Counted from the first letter of the stretch, positions 9,135 to 18,650 are shown. The stretch: 64,000 nucleotides of DNA from Sulfurovum sp. (GCA_020525365.1 JAIZOF010000001.1:588381-652380); one strand, 5' to 3'. Numbers and translations: made by a program. The notes: generated by a model from the sequence alone, not told the origin.

Positions 9135-10304
9135 TTAGATACTACGCTTAAATTCTGGATAGGCCTCAAGTCCACACTCTTCAATATCAAGACCTTGTAC
9201 CTGCTCTTCATCATTTGCCCTAAATGGTATAAATTTATTAATAAGATAGAGTACAACAAAAGAGCTTGTAAATGCAAACAAACCTACTACTATCACTCCC
9301 TTTATCTGTGCCCACATAGAAGTCTCAGTAAAAATAGCTACGGCAATAGTTCCCCAAATACCATTAAGCAAATGAACAGAGAGTGCACCAACGGGATCAT
9401 CAAGTTTGAGTTTATCAAAAAATGAGACACCGTAAACAACAATAATGCCACCAATGGCACCAACATAAATAGGAGAGTAGATATCAAACATATCCGCACC
9501 TGCTGTTACAGATACCAGACCCCCAAGTGCACCATTTAAAATCATAGTGATATCAAATTTTTTGTACTGAATGTACATGATGAGTCCAACCATGATTGCA
9601 CCAGCAAGTCCTGCAGTATTGGTATTCATAATAGTAAGTGCAACAAGATCGGCATTTTCTTTAGTAGAAATAGATCCAACTGAACCACCATTAAAACCAA
9701 ACCAACCTATCCATAGAAGCAGAGCACCAAGTACAACCAAAGGGATATTGGAAGCAGGAATGACTCTGACTTGCCCCCCTTCTCCATAGCGTCCTTTTCT
9801 TGGTCCAATGATAAGAATTGCAGCCAACAGTGCCCATGCGCCAGTAGAGTGAATGACTGTACATCCTGCTAAATCATGCATAGTAGAGATATCGAAGATA
9901 GTCCCTTCTAGCATATTGGCTCCCCATGTAACATTGACTACCAGTGGATAGATGAAAGCTGCCATAACGATGGTGAACCAAATTAGAGGCACAATGCGTA
10001 TGCGTTCACTTACCCCACCACTCATAATATTAACCGTTTTCCCCACAAATGCCATCTGAAAAAGAAAGGCAGCCCATTTGCTCATACTTTCATTCTCCCA
10101 ACTACCAAAAGCAAGTGTATATCCAATCAGTAAAAAAGCCATAGAGGCTATAGCATAAATCATGGTATTAACTGTCAAAACAGCAGTCACATTTTTGGTA
10201 CGTACAAGTCCTGCTTCGAGCATGGCAAATCCTGGTACCATAAATATAATAAGGGTCATTGCAAAAAGTGCAAAGAAGGTATCAATAACATAATTTATTT
10301 CCAT
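9135..10304 (-). CDS. amt: Ammonium transporter (copy 1, short form)
   Basis: An Amt-family channel of 389 residues when started at the ATG at 10304, which has GGAG seven bases upstream; a longer in-frame start lies at 10349. It has the eleven-helix pattern, the pore twin histidines in DLAGCTVIHSTGA and LSVHLLNGIWG, and the FGFNGGS segment. Unlike copy 2 it has no signal peptide. It conducts ammonium into the cytoplasm and is expected to be blocked by the PII encoded next to it. The promoter region holds one of the nitrogen-linked palindromes. Sequence divergence from copy 2 is high, so this is not a recent duplication. Confidence 0.93.
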   Translation of the reverse strand: MEINYVIDTFFALFAMTLIIFMVPGFAMLEAGLVRTKNVTAVLTVNTMIYAIASMAFLLIGYTLAFGSWENESMSKWAAFLFQMAFVGKTVNIMSGGVSERIRIVPLIWFTIVMAAFIYPLVVNVTWGANMLEGTIFDISTMHDLAGCTVIHSTGAWALLAAILIIGPRKGRYGEGGQVRVIPASNIPLVVLGALLLWIGWFGFNGGSVGSISTKENADLVALTIMNTNTAGLAGAIMVGLIMYIQYKKFDITMILNGALGGLVSVTAGADMFDIYSPIYVGAIGGIIVVYGVSFFDKLKLDDPVGALSVHLLNGIWGTIAVAIFTETSMWAQIKGVIVVGLFAFTSSFVVLYLINKFIPFRANDEEQVQGLDIEECGLEAYPEFKRSI

Positions 10305-10377
10305 TTTTTCTCCAATACTACATAGATTTTTAATGATTAAGTATAGCAAGACAAAAGAGTAAATAGAAAGAGAGATA

Positions 10378-10394
10378 TGATTATTTTTTAGTCA
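10378..10394 (-). promoter_or_regulatory. Candidate nitrogen operator upstream of amt copy 1
   Basis: A 6-5-6 palindrome, TGATTA-N5-TAGTCA on the plus strand, one base off the consensus TGATTA-N5-TAATCA. On the transcribed strand an extended -10 (TGC then TATACT, 10345-10340) has its centre 43.5 bp from the palindrome centre, placing the site near -53. The same arrangement recurs at three other nitrogen promoters in the window. Confidence 0.7.
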
Positions 10395-10455
10395 AAAAAC
10401 TGATAAATTTTAAAAATAGAAGGTTTTTATGGTTAATTTTTATACAATTAATATA

Positions 10456-10490
10456 GAAAAATAAGAAACCACTGGGTATTCAGTAGTTTC
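10456..10490 (-). terminator. Rho-independent terminator after glnK copy 2
   Basis: On the minus strand GAAACTACTG pairs with CAGTGGTTTC (one G-T pair) around a six-base loop and is followed by a T-rich run. It separates the second amtB-glnK unit from the first. Confidence 0.75.
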
Positions 10491-10497
10491 ATGCTTT

Positions 10498-10842
<345 letters not shown>

Positions 10843-10865
10843 CTATCCTTTGTTTCTATGTTCAT

Positions 10866-10896
10866 AAGTATGAATCTATATTATAGATTCATACTT
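10866..10896 (-). repeat. 31-bp perfect palindrome between amtB and glnK
   Basis: Two 15-bp arms (10866-10880 and 10882-10896) around one central base. The right arm covers the last codons and stop of amtB copy 2. There is no U-tract, so it is not a standard terminator; an RNA-processing or stability hairpin setting the amtB:glnK ratio is one explanation. Confidence 0.8.
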
Positions 10897-12188
10897 CTTT
10901 CTCCATGTACTGCTTCATCAAGACCCATTTCTTCGGTCTCAGCATCCACTCTTGTGCCACCAGTAAGAGTACTTGCAATGTAATAAACAACGATTGTTCC
11001 AATAAGTGTCCAAAGACCAACGACAATAACAGACTCAATTTGTACTATAAGTTGTCCTACTCTATCCCCACTCTCTTTCATTGGTCCATCCCAGAGAAGA
11101 TCTTTGTCATTGAGTGCAAGAATGCCTGTCATTAGTGCACCCCAGAGTCCTGCAAGGAAGTGGATACCAAATGCATCAAGGGAGTCATCATAGCCAAATA
11201 TCTTTTTAAGTTTGACAACACCAAAAAACCCAACAAGAGAGCCACCAACACCTACAATAAATGCACCACCTACAGAGACAAAACCAGCTGCTGGCGTAAT
11301 GGCAACAAGACCTGCAACAATGCCAGAAGCAATACCAAGTAGTGTCGGCTTCTTATAGACAACCCATTCGATAAGCATCCATGTTAAGCCTGCCACAGAT
11401 GCAGCAACAGTTGTTGTTAGAAGTGCGACACCAGCAATGGCATTTGCACCAAATGCAGAACCGGCATTAAATCCATACCAACCAAACCAGAGGATAGCAG
11501 CACCTGCAGCAGTGAAGATGATACTAAAAGGTTTCATAGGCAGTTTTGGATACCCCGATCTTTTACCAACAAGAATTGCAAGCACTAGACCAGCCAAGCC
11601 ACCATTCATATGAACAACCGTACCACCAGCAAAATCAAGTGCACCTGCATCAAAGAGCAATGCACCATCTCCGCCCCAAACCATGTGAGTAATTGGTGCA
11701 TAGACGACAAGTCCCCAAAGTGCTACGATGATCATCCACGTAGAGAATTTCATGCGCCCAATAATGGAACCTGAAGCAATCGCAACAGTGATTGCTGCAA
11801 ATGTTCCCTGAAATGCAATAAATACGAATGTTGGATAGGTACCACTCAAGTCAGTCCATTTTGTATTTGAGAGGAAAAGATTTCCAAGACCACCAATAAA
11901 TTTTTGGATATCTGCAGATTCAGCAGTCCCAAATGCGAGAGAATATCCTGCAATAATCCATACAGTAAATGCCAGTACAAAAGCACCCATAACCATGGCA
12001 TAGGTATTTAGTGCATTTTTTGTCCTTGACATACCTGCATAAAAGAGTGCAAGACCTGCAGGGGTCATTAGCAGAACGAGTGCAGTGGAAATCATCATCC
12101 ATGCCGTATCGCCCGAATCAAGTTTATCTTCAGCCATAGCGACTATCGGTAGTAATGTTGCAAGTAGAGCAAAAATTTTTAATTTCAT
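10881..12188 (-). CDS. amtB: Ammonium transporter (copy 2, AmtB with signal peptide)
   Basis: A 435-residue Amt channel with a cleavable signal peptide (about residues 1-19, ending VAMA) as in enterobacterial AmtB. The Phe-gate region, twin histidines (FAGGTVVHMNGG and FGIHFLAGLWG) and GFNAGSAF are all present. It forms a unit with glnK copy 2 and has its own promoter with a 17-bp palindrome. An extended -10 (TGC then TATTAT) lies at 12231-12226. Relative to copy 1 this is the classical type. Confidence 0.95.
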   Translation of the reverse strand: MKLKIFALLATLLPIVAMAEDKLDSGDTAWMMISTALVLLMTPAGLALFYAGMSRTKNALNTYAMVMGAFVLAFTVWIIAGYSLAFGTAESADIQKFIGGLGNLFLSNTKWTDLSGTYPTFVFIAFQGTFAAITVAIASGSIIGRMKFSTWMIIVALWGLVVYAPITHMVWGGDGALLFDAGALDFAGGTVVHMNGGLAGLVLAILVGKRSGYPKLPMKPFSIIFTAAGAAILWFGWYGFNAGSAFGANAIAGVALLTTTVAASVAGLTWMLIEWVVYKKPTLLGIASGIVAGLVAITPAAGFVSVGGAFIVGVGGSLVGFFGVVKLKKIFGYDDSLDAFGIHFLAGLWGALMTGILALNDKDLLWDGPMKESGDRVGQLIVQIESVIVVGLWTLIGTIVVYYIASTLTGGTRVDAETEEMGLDEAVHGERSMNL

Positions 12189-12262
12189 ACTATAGTCCTT
12201 TATATGATTTTACCTTACAAAGGAGATAATAGCACGAGAAAGAGAGATTTTTATTATATTTT

Positions 12263-12279
12263 TGATTAATTTTTAATCA
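12263..12279 (-). promoter_or_regulatory. Candidate nitrogen operator upstream of amtB copy 2
   Basis: Perfect arms TGATTA and TAATCA separated by five A/T bases. The palindrome centre (12271) lies 42.5 bp from the centre of the extended -10 TATTAT at 12226-12231. It sits in the gap between amtB and the end of the NtrB-like gene. Confidence 0.75.
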
Positions 12280-12282
12280 TTA

Positions 12283-12981
12283 TTACATAAGAGGGATATC
12301 AAGTTTAATTCCATATTCTGAAAAAGAAGTGGTAATATGACACTTCTTGGAGATAGAGCGAATCTCTTCATCGGTATCAACATAGCGACCATTTGCTTCA
12401 ATGGAGAGTTGGACAATAGGAATCTTTTGTTTATCTATCACAATATATTCTCCAACAAGAAGCTTAAGTGTAATACAGATAGAGTTAGAAGTTCTATAAG
12501 ATTCAAGAATTTTTCGTAGTAACTTTGAAAAATGGTTTTGATCTATTTTGAGCTTAGGTATATCTGGGTCAGTCAGTAGTTGAAGATTATTTTTATTCTT
12601 TGTTCTAAAGAGTGCAATATTGGCTTCTAAAAGTAAATTAATATCAGTTATGGAAAGCTTCTCTCTTTCGAATGGTGTTGCCGCTTTGATGCGTGGTGTG
12701 TTGTAGAAACGAATAGATATCTGCTCTTTATTCTCATAACCTACGGTAATTGCATAGAAGTTAAATGCATTGTAGTTAAGTGTCAGTGTAGTGGTTTTGT
12801 AGCCAAAGTTTTGTGGTGCATAGGAGAGTGCAAGATCATAGAGTTCTTTTTTGGAGACATAACCAAAAAGTATCTCTGCACTGTTGTTCAAATAAAGTAT
12901 TTTCCCTTCATAGCTAAAGAGGACAAAGGGACTATTGTCCCAATCTACAAAAGACTGAAAATCAATCGATATGGTGTTCAT
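12283..12981 (-). CDS. NtrB-like PAS protein with degenerate kinase region
   Basis: A 232-residue protein with an N-terminal PAS-like domain (about 8-95, VLFSYEGKILYLNNSAEILFG) and a C-terminal half that resembles a worn-down GHKL ATPase domain (KIDQNHFSKLLRKILESY in place of the N-box). No phosphoacceptor His box and no clear ATP-lid glycines are visible, so it is unlikely to phosphorylate anything. It follows, and overlaps by 20 bp, the NtrC-like gene, and lies just upstream of amtB. I infer a signal-sensing partner of that regulator, analogous to NtrB in position but not in chemistry. Confidence 0.55.
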   Translation of the reverse strand: MNTISIDFQSFVDWDNSPFVLFSYEGKILYLNNSAEILFGYVSKKELYDLALSYAPQNFGYKTTTLTLNYNAFNFYAITVGYENKEQISIRFYNTPRIKAATPFEREKLSITDINLLLEANIALFRTKNKNNLQLLTDPDIPKLKIDQNHFSKLLRKILESYRTSNSICITLKLLVGEYIVIDKQKIPIVQLSIEANGRYVDTDEEIRSISKKCHITTSFSEYGIKLDIPLM

Positions 12982-13696
12982 GAATCTTTTTTCTTAGTGT
13001 ATTTCGGTTAATACCAAGTATCTGTGAAAGTTTAAGCTGAGAATAGAACTTTTTCAGACCAGCCTTAATTAGTGGCACCTCATAGAGATCGATATATTCC
13101 CTGTATCCATTGTTACCATCAAGATTTTCTAGAATATAGTGGTAGACAGCCTGCTGTATTTGCCTTTTGTTCATATTTCTACTCATGAGGTATTGATAGA
13201 CAGATTTTTTAAGTGTACGGCTATTTTGACTTAAATTAATTGGAATAGTATGAAGAGGGATATTACTATTTTCAATCATAAGATCATAACATGCTTGGTC
13301 AATAAATTTTTGTTTGATATAGGCAACATCCTCTAGACGCTCTTTAAGAGAAGGTAAATGATAGATGAAGGCAAAAAGAGAATCAATAGTTTGCTGATTT
13401 GCAACATAATTGGCAGTAGCAATGATTCGTTTGTTATCAAAGTTGAGTACTTCATGGTTGTGTAATTTTTCAATATCAGTGATGATGAGTTCATCGCTTT
13501 CTTGAAGTAGGGTCTCAACTGCTTCTTGGTCTGCTCCTGAAACTATTGGGGTATTTGGAAAAATGTATTGCACGAGCATCTTTTTACCAATATGTGGCTC
13601 TCCTATTACTACAGAGGAGACAAAAAGTGTCTTGGTTAAATTTAAACCTTTGATAATTTGCTGCACTTCTTCTGATTGTGTATAAAATAATTCCAT
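12962..13696 (-). CDS. Reduced NtrC-like regulator (degenerate AAA+ with Fis-type HTH)
   Basis: A 244-residue protein from the ATG at 13696 (a TTG lies one codon upstream). The first two thirds retain a shortened sigma-54-activator AAA+ core: GEPHIGKK near 35-42 in place of Walker A, LIITDIE as Walker B, and YHLPSLKERLEDV, the sensor-proximal segment of NtrC proteins. There is no receiver domain and no GAFTGA loop, so sigma-54 activation is not expected. The C-terminus is a Fis/NtrC helix-turn-helix (KLSQILGINRNTLRKKI). A TGATTA-N5-TAATCA palindrome lies just upstream. It is the best candidate to bind the five such sites in the window. Confidence 0.65.
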   Translation of the reverse strand: MELFYTQSEEVQQIIKGLNLTKTLFVSSVVIGEPHIGKKMLVQYIFPNTPIVSGADQEAVETLLQESDELIITDIEKLHNHEVLNFDNKRIIATANYVANQQTIDSLFAFIYHLPSLKERLEDVAYIKQKFIDQACYDLMIENSNIPLHTIPINLSQNSRTLKKSVYQYLMSRNMNKRQIQQAVYHYILENLDGNNGYREYIDLYEVPLIKAGLKKFYSQLKLSQILGINRNTLRKKIHEHHID

Positions 13697-13720
13697 CAAG
13701 GATCTTTTGTATAAAATATA

Positions 13721-13737
13721 TGATTAAAAAATAATCA
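13721..13737. promoter_or_regulatory. Candidate nitrogen operator between the NtrC-like gene and a DUF234-type gene
   Basis: A perfect TGATTA-AAAAA-TAATCA palindrome in the 92-bp gap between two divergent starts. It is only 25 bp from the regulator's start codon, closer than at the other sites, so autoregulation by promoter overlap is likely rather than activation from -53. A control role on the plus-strand gene cannot be excluded. Confidence 0.7.
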
Positions 13738-13788
13738 TTTTTTGAGTTAAAAGTATTATATCAAACTTGTGTTAAACTACTAGAAAAT

Positions 13789-14718
13789 ATGATTTTTCTA
13801 ATAAATAAAGAGAAGGAAAAGGCAATAAAAGAAGTATTTAATAGATTTTGTCACCATTACCCATTTCTCCCGCTAGAGAGTGCCATTGAATATTTTTCTA
13901 TACTTGGTGGCATGGAAGAGATGGTTACATTAGACTACTTTGAAGATATTGCGTCGATGGTTACCGTTAACTTTGTAGAGAACTTTACTCTTTTTAAACA
14001 ACAGATGCAACCATCCTATCTGCTTGAGCCCCCCTACTGTAAACTTTTAAGTGCTGTTGCTAGAGGGGATGGTAGAATGCATTCAGCACTACGTAAAGCA
14101 CATCTGAGCGAAGAGGTGGGGGAGTATATTATTAAAGAGTTGGTTGCACTTGGTATTCTACGTATAGAACCAAGTAGGGAAAAGCCCCTTAAGACCCATC
14201 CCAAGCACAAGCTCAAAAAATCACTTCGACATTACCGTATACAGGATAAACTTCGCTTTATTTCACCTTTTATGCGCTTTTGGTTTGGATTTATTTTTCA
14301 GTATCAAAATGACTTAATAAGAGGAGAGGGTAGGGTTTTTTTACAAAATTTTCATAATCATCATGAACGTCTATATACACTTGTTTATGAGCAGCTTTGT
14401 GATGTATTTTTGGTAAACTATTTTACCCAAATATCACCACTTGTGACCCATGGAAGTTATTGGAATCAGCATAGTGAGTTTGATATATTGGGAATGACAA
14501 GCGATAGCAGACTAGTATTGGGAGAGTGTAAATACAAAGATAGAAAAGTATGTAAAAATGAACTCAATAAACTTAGAGCAAAAGCAGAGAAATCCAGAAT
14601 AAAGGTAGATATTTATGTACTCTTTTCTAAGGATGGTTTTTCTAATGAATTATTGGGGATGAAAGATGAAAGATTATTACTATTTGACTTGAATGATATT
14701 CAAGGACTGTGTCATTAA
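13789..14718 (+). CDS. Stand-alone DUF234-type protein with PD-(D/E)XK-like C-terminus
   Basis: A 309-residue protein matching the C-terminal half of archaeal/bacterial 'DEXX-box ATPase' proteins (DUF234) but without the ATPase. A winged-helix-like middle (about 85-130) is followed by the ISPFMRFWFGFI segment and a nuclease-like core: EFDILG near 228, then VLGECKYKD near 243, giving the Asp...Glu-x-Lys order of PD-(D/E)XK enzymes. Its substrate is unknown. It is divergent from the NtrC-like gene and shares a short control region; whether it has anything to do with nitrogen is not shown. The 5' leader would be very short if a TAAACT -10 at 13773-13778 is used. Confidence 0.6.
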   Translation: MIFLINKEKEKAIKEVFNRFCHHYPFLPLESAIEYFSILGGMEEMVTLDYFEDIASMVTVNFVENFTLFKQQMQPSYLLEPPYCKLLSAVARGDGRMHSALRKAHLSEEVGEYIIKELVALGILRIEPSREKPLKTHPKHKLKKSLRHYRIQDKLRFISPFMRFWFGFIFQYQNDLIRGEGRVFLQNFHNHHERLYTLVYEQLCDVFLVNYFTQISPLVTHGSYWNQHSEFDILGMTSDSRLVLGECKYKDRKVCKNELNKLRAKAEKSRIKVDIYVLFSKDGFSNELLGMKDERLLLFDLNDIQGLCH

Positions 14719-14763
14719 TAAAGAGATGATTATTGATAACCCTACCCATACCAAAATAATCAA

Positions 14764-16224
14764 TTATGGCCTATATACCCTTATATTTTCTACGCCTTCC
14801 ATATCTCTTAAATATTGTGCGTGTAACTGACTCATAACTCCTTTGTCACAGTAAAAAAGATACTCTTTGTCTTTGGGAAGTTTTTTAAACTCAGTTTTGA
14901 GTTGATAAAAAGGTATTTTTATGGTCTTGCATTCTGTTTCTATACATTTCCCTTCAGTACGAATATCAATGATGATATGCTTGTTTATATCGAGAACTGT
15001 AACAATTTCAACTGGAGCCTGACTTGTAATATCATCGATGATATCATCGACATAAATTTTTTGTGCAGAGGCTACTGCTTTTTCAAGTATTTTATCGTTA
15101 AATCGCTGTGCTTCTTTTCTTATCCGCTTGAAAGAGCCATGAGTGATAGGGTTTTTTGAGATAACACCACAATATTCAGGCATATTTTCTGCAAATTGAC
15201 GAGTACCTATTTTGTTGGCAATATGGATAATATCAGGTTTATTCATTGTAGCAAGTGGACGAAGTATTAATTTATTTGTTACTTCATCAATAAGTGCAAG
15301 GTTTCGTAGGGTTTGACTAGAAACTTGTGCAACACTCTCACCTGTAAGTAGGGCATCTATCCCCATTTCATCTGCAATCTTCTCAGCCGCTATAAGCATG
15401 AGACGTTTAAGTATCACACCCATATAAGTTTCTGCGGTAGAGCGGAAAATTTCGGTAACAACATCCTCAAAAGGAATGGAAACAAACTTAACACGATGTG
15501 ATGTGCCAAACTTATTCCAAAGATACCATGCCACTTGTTTTACCCCAATTTCATGTGTAATACCGCCAAGATTGAAGAAGATAAAGTGGGTTTTTATTCC
15601 ACGTTTCATTGTTAGATAGCTGGCAACAGTGGAGTCAAATCCACCTGACATTAATGAGAGTATATCCCCTTGTGTACCAATAGGAAAGCCAGAAAGCCCC
15701 TGATGCTTTGCGGTGATAATGTTGAGTTGCTGGTTGATCAGTTCAATTCGTACAGTTATTTCTGGCATATGAAGATCAACTTTTTTGGCATCGGTATGTG
15801 CCAAGACAAAGCCGCCAACAACACGTTCTATTTCTGATGAGTTAAAAGAGTGGCTACCGGTACGTTTGGCACGAACAACAAAGCTTTTGCCAACAATCTC
15901 TTTTTTGACCACTTCGGCCACTTTTACTTTAATAACATCGAGTGTCTCCATTTTGTCAAACTGTAATGCCTCTAGAACTTGCTCAATACCTGGTGTTTGA
16001 AGAAGAATGGTACGGACTGTATCAATTTTTTCAACAGGGGTAACTACTTCAATTTTATCAGAGAATTTTTTAGTTGCTATAGCTTCATCAACTGGCTTGA
16101 GTAAATTATTAATGTTGCTGAAGAGTTGGGCAATCATTTGTTTCTTAGCAGAAGTGCCCTTGACCATTATTTCGGGAAAAAGTTTAACGATAAACTTTTG
16201 TGTGGTAACTTTGGATGAATGCAC
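14764..16224 (-). CDS. thiI: tRNA 4-thiouridine synthase with rhodanese domain
   Basis: A 486-residue ThiI, which adenylates U8 of tRNA and transfers sulfur to form 4-thiouridine; in long forms the rhodanese domain carries the persulfide and also serves thiamine thiazole synthesis. THUMP domain about 60-165, PP-loop SGGFDSTVASY near 194, and a C-terminal rhodanese domain with the active Cys in YLFYCDKGVMSQ (about 455). The start is GTG, with AAGGT at a suitable distance. It converges with the DUF234-type gene. Confidence 0.92.
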   Translation of the reverse strand: MHSSKVTTQKFIVKLFPEIMVKGTSAKKQMIAQLFSNINNLLKPVDEAIATKKFSDKIEVVTPVEKIDTVRTILLQTPGIEQVLEALQFDKMETLDVIKVKVAEVVKKEIVGKSFVVRAKRTGSHSFNSSEIERVVGGFVLAHTDAKKVDLHMPEITVRIELINQQLNIITAKHQGLSGFPIGTQGDILSLMSGGFDSTVASYLTMKRGIKTHFIFFNLGGITHEIGVKQVAWYLWNKFGTSHRVKFVSIPFEDVVTEIFRSTAETYMGVILKRLMLIAAEKIADEMGIDALLTGESVAQVSSQTLRNLALIDEVTNKLILRPLATMNKPDIIHIANKIGTRQFAENMPEYCGVISKNPITHGSFKRIRKEAQRFNDKILEKAVASAQKIYVDDIIDDITSQAPVEIVTVLDINKHIIIDIRTEGKCIETECKTIKIPFYQLKTEFKKLPKDKEYLFYCDKGVMSQLHAQYLRDMEGVENIRVYRP

Positions 16225-16319
16225 AATAGATACCTTGTAAATAAATTGAAGTGGATTATATCATAACCCATTGTAATGATATGTCAGACCACATAAAAAT
16301 ATTACTGTGACTACTAAAC

Positions 16320-18650
16320 CTATGATTCCTTTACAGTTTTGCTGCTACTAACTATTTGTTTACTGATCGCCTTCTCTTCTTCGTAAACCTTTACTCTTTC
16401 AAGATACCCACTAATTTCTACCTCTTCATAGGAGATCCCTTCTGGTACTGCTTTAGAGTGCAATTGTACGGCACATTGTTTATAATTAGGTTCAAATGAT
16501 TTAGGGTCAAATTCAGGGATAGTTACAGTGTTGATGAGTTGCTCATTGAAGTGAAACGGTATGAAAATATTTCCTTCACGGACAGTTTCACTGACTTTGA
16601 CAATGATATCCTCCACCTTTCCACGTGTACCCGATATAGCAATACGGTCACCACTTTTAACTTTGAGTTTAGTGGCATCTTTGGGATTGATATCGACCCA
16701 TGCTTCGGGTGCAAGATTATTTAGAATACTGATAGTGCCTGTCTTGGTACGGGTATGGAATTGCTCGACTGTACGACCAGTATTAAGCATAAGTGGTAAC
16801 CCTTTGCATTGTACTTCACTAAGCGGCCTCCAATCTACCGGCAGTAGTTGTGCCTTGCCACTTGGAGTTTGACAAGGCATCTCTTTGGTGTAGAGCCGCT
16901 TGGTTCCTTGAGGTGATTTTTTATTGCAAGGCCACTGAATGCCTCCTAATTCTTCAATAAGTTCATAATTCATGCCACTATAGTCACAGAGACGACCTTT
17001 GCTCACACGTCTAATCTCCTCAAAAGCATCTTGTGGTTTGTTTAGGTTTCCAAAGAGTAGTTCATGTATACCATCAAAATATTTAGAGAATTCCTTAATG
17101 ATAAAAAAGTCTGCTTTAGATTCTCCCATTGGATCAATAGCTTTTTTAGCATAGTTGCATCGCCGTTCACTATTAGTATAACATCCCTCTTTCTCACTCC
17201 AAGTTGCTGCAGCAAAAACCACATCAGCAACTTGTGCAGTATCAGACATAAATGAATCCTGTACTACCAATAGATCAAGTTTTTTAAGTGCTTCTCTTAG
17301 GGTATTTTGGTCAGGGTAGCTTACCAGTGGATTGGTGGCAACCACCCAAAGTGCTTTGATCTTACCACAATTGATTGCATCAATAATCTGTGGGTAGGCA
17401 TAGCCACGTTTGGTTGGTATGCGTTCTACAGGTACATTAATAATAGAGGCAAACTCCTCTCTTTCAGTATTATTCGTATAGCTTCGGTAGCCAGGAATAG
17501 ATGAAGTAAACCCAAATTCTCTTGTTCCCATAGCATTGCACTGCCCAGTAATGGACATGGGACCACTGCCTTCTTTGCCGAGATTTCCTGTAATGAGCGC
17601 AAGATTGCAGATTGCAGAGACAGTATCTGTGCCAAGGGTACTTTGGTTAACTCCCATTGTCCATGCACTCATGGCAGCATTGGCACTAGCATAGACACGA
17701 GCAAGAGTATAAAGCTCCTTGGTCTCAATACCTGTAATATGTGCAACCTCTTGTGGTGGATAGTTTTTCATAATATGCTTTCTAAATTCTTTGTATCCTT
17801 CGGTACGCTCTTTAATAAAGTTTTCGTTTTCCCAACCTTGTTCCATAATGATATAGCATAGTCCATTGATGAGTGCTAAATCTGAACGTGGTTTAAGTGG
17901 TACGAAAATATCTGCCATTTGTGAAGTCTTAGACTTTCGCGGGTCTATAACAATAATGGTTGGCTTCTTGCCAGTTTCTTTCTTATTTTTGGCAATATGG
18001 AGCTTTAAAATAGGGTGGTTATCAGCAATATTTGCACCAATTAGCATGATGACATCGGCTTTGGAGAAGTCCTCATAGCACCCCACTGGTCCATCGCTGC
18101 CAAAAGTTTGCTTATAACCCATGACAGCACTTGCCATACAAAGTGTAGTATTGCCATCGTAGTTGTTAGTCTGAAGTCCAAGCTGAACAAACTTACCTAG
18201 CATATAGAACTCTTCTGTCAGAAGCTGTCCAGTAGAAATTACTGCTACTGCACCATTGCCATACTTATGTTGAATACGCTTAAACTCTTCTGCTGTTTTG
18301 CTAAAAGCTTCATCCCAGCTAACAGGCGTTAGTTCTCCATTCTTTTGTAGCAGAGGGTGTACTACACGACTATTGGTATGCACCATTTCATGCTCACTTA
18401 AGCCCTTAGGGCAGAGCGTACCCATATTAACAGGGTGTTTTGGGTCACCTTTAGAGCAGACAGCCTTATTGTTTTTGATCCCAATATACATACCACACCC
18501 TACACCACAATAACCACAAGTGGTACGCACCCACTTATCTGGTATTTTGGTCTTGGCAATTTTACCAAAGAGAGGATCATCAACAAGGGCATACTTTTCT
18601 TCTCTAATATCAAATCCGAGAAATTTTTTTACTTTTTTGACTAAACCCAT
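16320..18650 (-). CDS. nasA: Assimilatory nitrate reductase, molybdopterin catalytic subunit
   Basis: A 776-residue molybdopterin oxidoreductase (from the ATG at 18650, which has AAGGA upstream; a longer start at 18698 lacks a site). The N-terminal [4Fe-4S] motif CGYCGVGC...CPKG is present, then the long bis-MGD domains and a C-terminal dinucleotide-binding beta barrel (DATKLKVKSGDRIAISG). There is no twin-arginine signal, so it works in the cytoplasm, reducing nitrate to nitrite. It is the last gene of the nirA - Fe-S/membrane subunit - nasA operon, with 68 bp before it. Substrate assignment rests on its operon with nitrite reductase and a nitrate transporter. Confidence 0.88.
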   Translation of the reverse strand: MGLVKKVKKFLGFDIREEKYALVDDPLFGKIAKTKIPDKWVRTTCGYCGVGCGMYIGIKNNKAVCSKGDPKHPVNMGTLCPKGLSEHEMVHTNSRVVHPLLQKNGELTPVSWDEAFSKTAEEFKRIQHKYGNGAVAVISTGQLLTEEFYMLGKFVQLGLQTNNYDGNTTLCMASAVMGYKQTFGSDGPVGCYEDFSKADVIMLIGANIADNHPILKLHIAKNKKETGKKPTIIVIDPRKSKTSQMADIFVPLKPRSDLALINGLCYIIMEQGWENENFIKERTEGYKEFRKHIMKNYPPQEVAHITGIETKELYTLARVYASANAAMSAWTMGVNQSTLGTDTVSAICNLALITGNLGKEGSGPMSITGQCNAMGTREFGFTSSIPGYRSYTNNTEREEFASIINVPVERIPTKRGYAYPQIIDAINCGKIKALWVVATNPLVSYPDQNTLREALKKLDLLVVQDSFMSDTAQVADVVFAAATWSEKEGCYTNSERRCNYAKKAIDPMGESKADFFIIKEFSKYFDGIHELLFGNLNKPQDAFEEIRRVSKGRLCDYSGMNYELIEELGGIQWPCNKKSPQGTKRLYTKEMPCQTPSGKAQLLPVDWRPLSEVQCKGLPLMLNTGRTVEQFHTRTKTGTISILNNLAPEAWVDINPKDATKLKVKSGDRIAISGTRGKVEDIIVKVSETVREGNIFIPFHFNEQLINTVTIPEFDPKSFEPNYKQCAVQLHSKAVPEGISYEEVEISGYLERVKVYEEEKAISKQIVSSSKTVKES

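Noticed and set aside
14726-14762. TGATTA and TAATCA half-sites between the DUF234-type gene and thiI
   Set aside because: They are about 24 bases apart and lie between convergent genes, with no promoter nearby.
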